Assembly (NCBI GenBank): GCA_002731875.1
Contig: PCCY01000020.1
Span: 1 to 64,000 of the forward strand
Source of the DNA: Roseobacter sp.
GTDB taxonomy: Bacteria; Pseudomonadota; Alphaproteobacteria; Rhodobacterales; Rhodobacteraceae
Direction: 5' to 3'
Length of the DNA: 64,000 nt
The notes below the pieces were generated by a model. The model saw only the letters and a program-made list of their open reading frames with translations, was not told the DNA's origin and did no database searches. Within the stretch, counting starts at the first letter, position 1. Each line of letters starts with the position of its first letter. Positions 63,241 to 64,000 of the stretch are shown here, piece after piece. The position numbers and the translations under genes were made by a program.

Positions 63241-64000
63241 TGGCTGATACAGCACTTACAGGGCTTCGCTATCCATGGGAAACACCCCCTGCCGCCGGCG
63301 AAGCGATCGAAGTGGCCCCAGGGGTGTTGTGGTTTCGGTTGCCGCTGCCGATGAAGCTCGACCACGTCAATGTGTATGCTTTTGACGAAGGGGATAGCTG
63401 GACCGTTATCGACACAGGTTTCTCGTCAAAGAAAACCAAGGCAATCTGGACTGACCTGATCGCAGGCCCGTTGCGGGGAAAACCTGTGTCACGCGTGATC
63501 GTGACCCATCACCACCCGGACCATATTGGGCTGGCGGGATGGTTCCAGACCGCACACGGGTCCGAGCTGGTCACCACCCGTACCGCCTGGCTGACCGCGC
63601 GCATGCTTATCCTTGATCCGCAAGAGGTTCCCCCCGCTGAAACCCTGGCGTTCTACCGGCTGTCCGGCATGGATTCCGATCTGTATCGGAAACGCGCGTC
63701 AGAGCGGCCATTCAACTTTGCCGATATCGTTGATCCGCTGCCCCTGGGGTTCACACGGGTCAAGCAAGATGACCGAATTACCATCGGCGGCCGGGAGTTC
63801 GAGGTCCACATCGGAAACGGTCATGCCCCCGAGCACGCCACCTTCTGGAGCATGGACGACAATCTGGTGATTGCCGGTGATCAGATTTTGTCGTCAATCA
63901 GCCCGAATGTTGGGGTGTATGCGACCGAACCCATGGCCGATCCAATAGGGGAATGGATCGAAGCCTGCGAACGGCTGGCGCTGCTGGGCCGCGATGATCA
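63237..64000 (+). CDS. MBL-fold metallo-hydrolase (3' end beyond the window)
   Basis: This metallo-beta-lactamase-fold hydrolase runs off the right edge after 254 residues. The first metal site is THHHPDHIG (His91-His96), with a further His in NGHAPEHATFW (about 199) and Asp in IAGDQIL (about 216). It begins with ATGATG, overlapping the dehydrogenase stop by 4 bases. LACTB2-like or thioesterase-like activity would suit an acyl-CoA pathway, but the substrate is unknown. Confidence 0.9.
   Translation, partial: MMADTALTGLRYPWETPPAAGEAIEVAPGVLWFRLPLPMKLDHVNVYAFDEGDSWTVIDTGFSSKKTKAIWTDLIAGPLRGKPVSRVIVTHHHPDHIGLAGWFQTAHGSELVTTRTAWLTARMLILDPQEVPPAETLAFYRLSGMDSDLYRKRASERPFNFADIVDPLPLGFTRVKQDDRITIGGREFEVHIGNGHAPEHATFWSMDDNLVIAGDQILSSISPNVGVYATEPMADPIGEWIEACERLALLGRDD

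Noticed and set aside
1-64000. Mobile elements, prophage, CRISPR or defence island
   Set aside because: No transposase, integrase, phage or cas gene motifs and no regularly spaced repeats were seen; gene density and style are uniform.

Overview
The window is a stretch of ordinary chromosome from a GC-rich alphaproteobacterium, most likely a member of the Rhodobacterales (Roseobacter group). The evidence is gene content and order: rpmH-rnpA-yidD with yidC-MOSC-engB-argB, uvrC-pgsA-moaD-moaE, pyrB and a divergent pyrC in one operon, a TRAP transporter with a Tat-secreted binding protein, a short-Q-loop cytochrome bd, and an acyl-CoA dehydrogenase resembling the DMSP-pathway enzyme DmdC. I see no insertion sequence, prophage, CRISPR array, rRNA operon or broken gene. 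Coding density is very high, with many 4-base ATGA/GTGA/TTGA overlaps. Homology calls come from reading motifs and recalled family features, not from searches.

Layout. 1-8.9 kb (minus strand): one long co-directional block from rpmH down through rnpA, yidD, ttcA, an EAL phosphodiesterase, yidC, a MOSC protein, engB, argB, an Fe-S protein and a SixA-type phosphatase. 9.1-12.8 kb (plus): a three-gene unit of TVP38-type membrane protein, disulfide-reductase flavoprotein and histidine kinase, then tRNA-Arg(ACG). 13.0-15.4 kb (minus): carboxynorspermidine/carboxyspermidine dehydrogenase and decarboxylase, the alternative spermidine route. 15.5-24.2 kb: an RpiR regulator divergent from an eight-gene-scale catabolic unit (N-formylglutamate-amidohydrolase-like enzyme, TRAP transporter, glutamine-synthetase-like ligase, aldehyde dehydrogenase, iron alcohol dehydrogenase). 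This is the strongest candidate for an undescribed system: uptake of an amine or amino alcohol, gamma-glutamylation, oxidation of the alcohol end, and hydrolytic release.

24.3-27.6 kb: an HtrA protease divergent from an OmpR-type two-component pair. 27.7-30.3 kb: cyanide-insensitive bd oxidase operon with a 37-residue third subunit and two perfect inverted repeats upstream. 30.4-37.5 kb: quinone oxidoreductase, EamA exporter, CoxG-like protein, YadGH-like ABC exporter, S49 peptidase, a 54-residue zinc-ribbon membrane protein, a Ca/Na antiporter and a pteridine-reductase-like SDR. 37.8-41.1 kb: uvrC, pgsA, moaD, moaE. 41.1-47.2 kb: coiled-coil membrane protein, BON/OmpA protein, ubiA, rsmE, a membrane protein and gshA. 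47.4-51.9 kb (minus): pyrB, three small membrane-associated genes, a 34-residue membrane peptide, a dihydroorotase homologue lacking catalytic residues, and plsY. 52.0-59.7 kb: a uracil-DNA glycosylase with only one cysteine, LysE exporter, moaB, an RND efflux pair and a DsbD-alpha-like protein. 59.9-64.0 kb: yqgE, tsaC, DmdC-like dehydrogenase and a metallo-hydrolase cut by the window end.

Start sites were moved inward from the longest open frame wherever homology, a Shine-Dalgarno match or overlap with the neighbour indicated it; the choice is stated in each entry.
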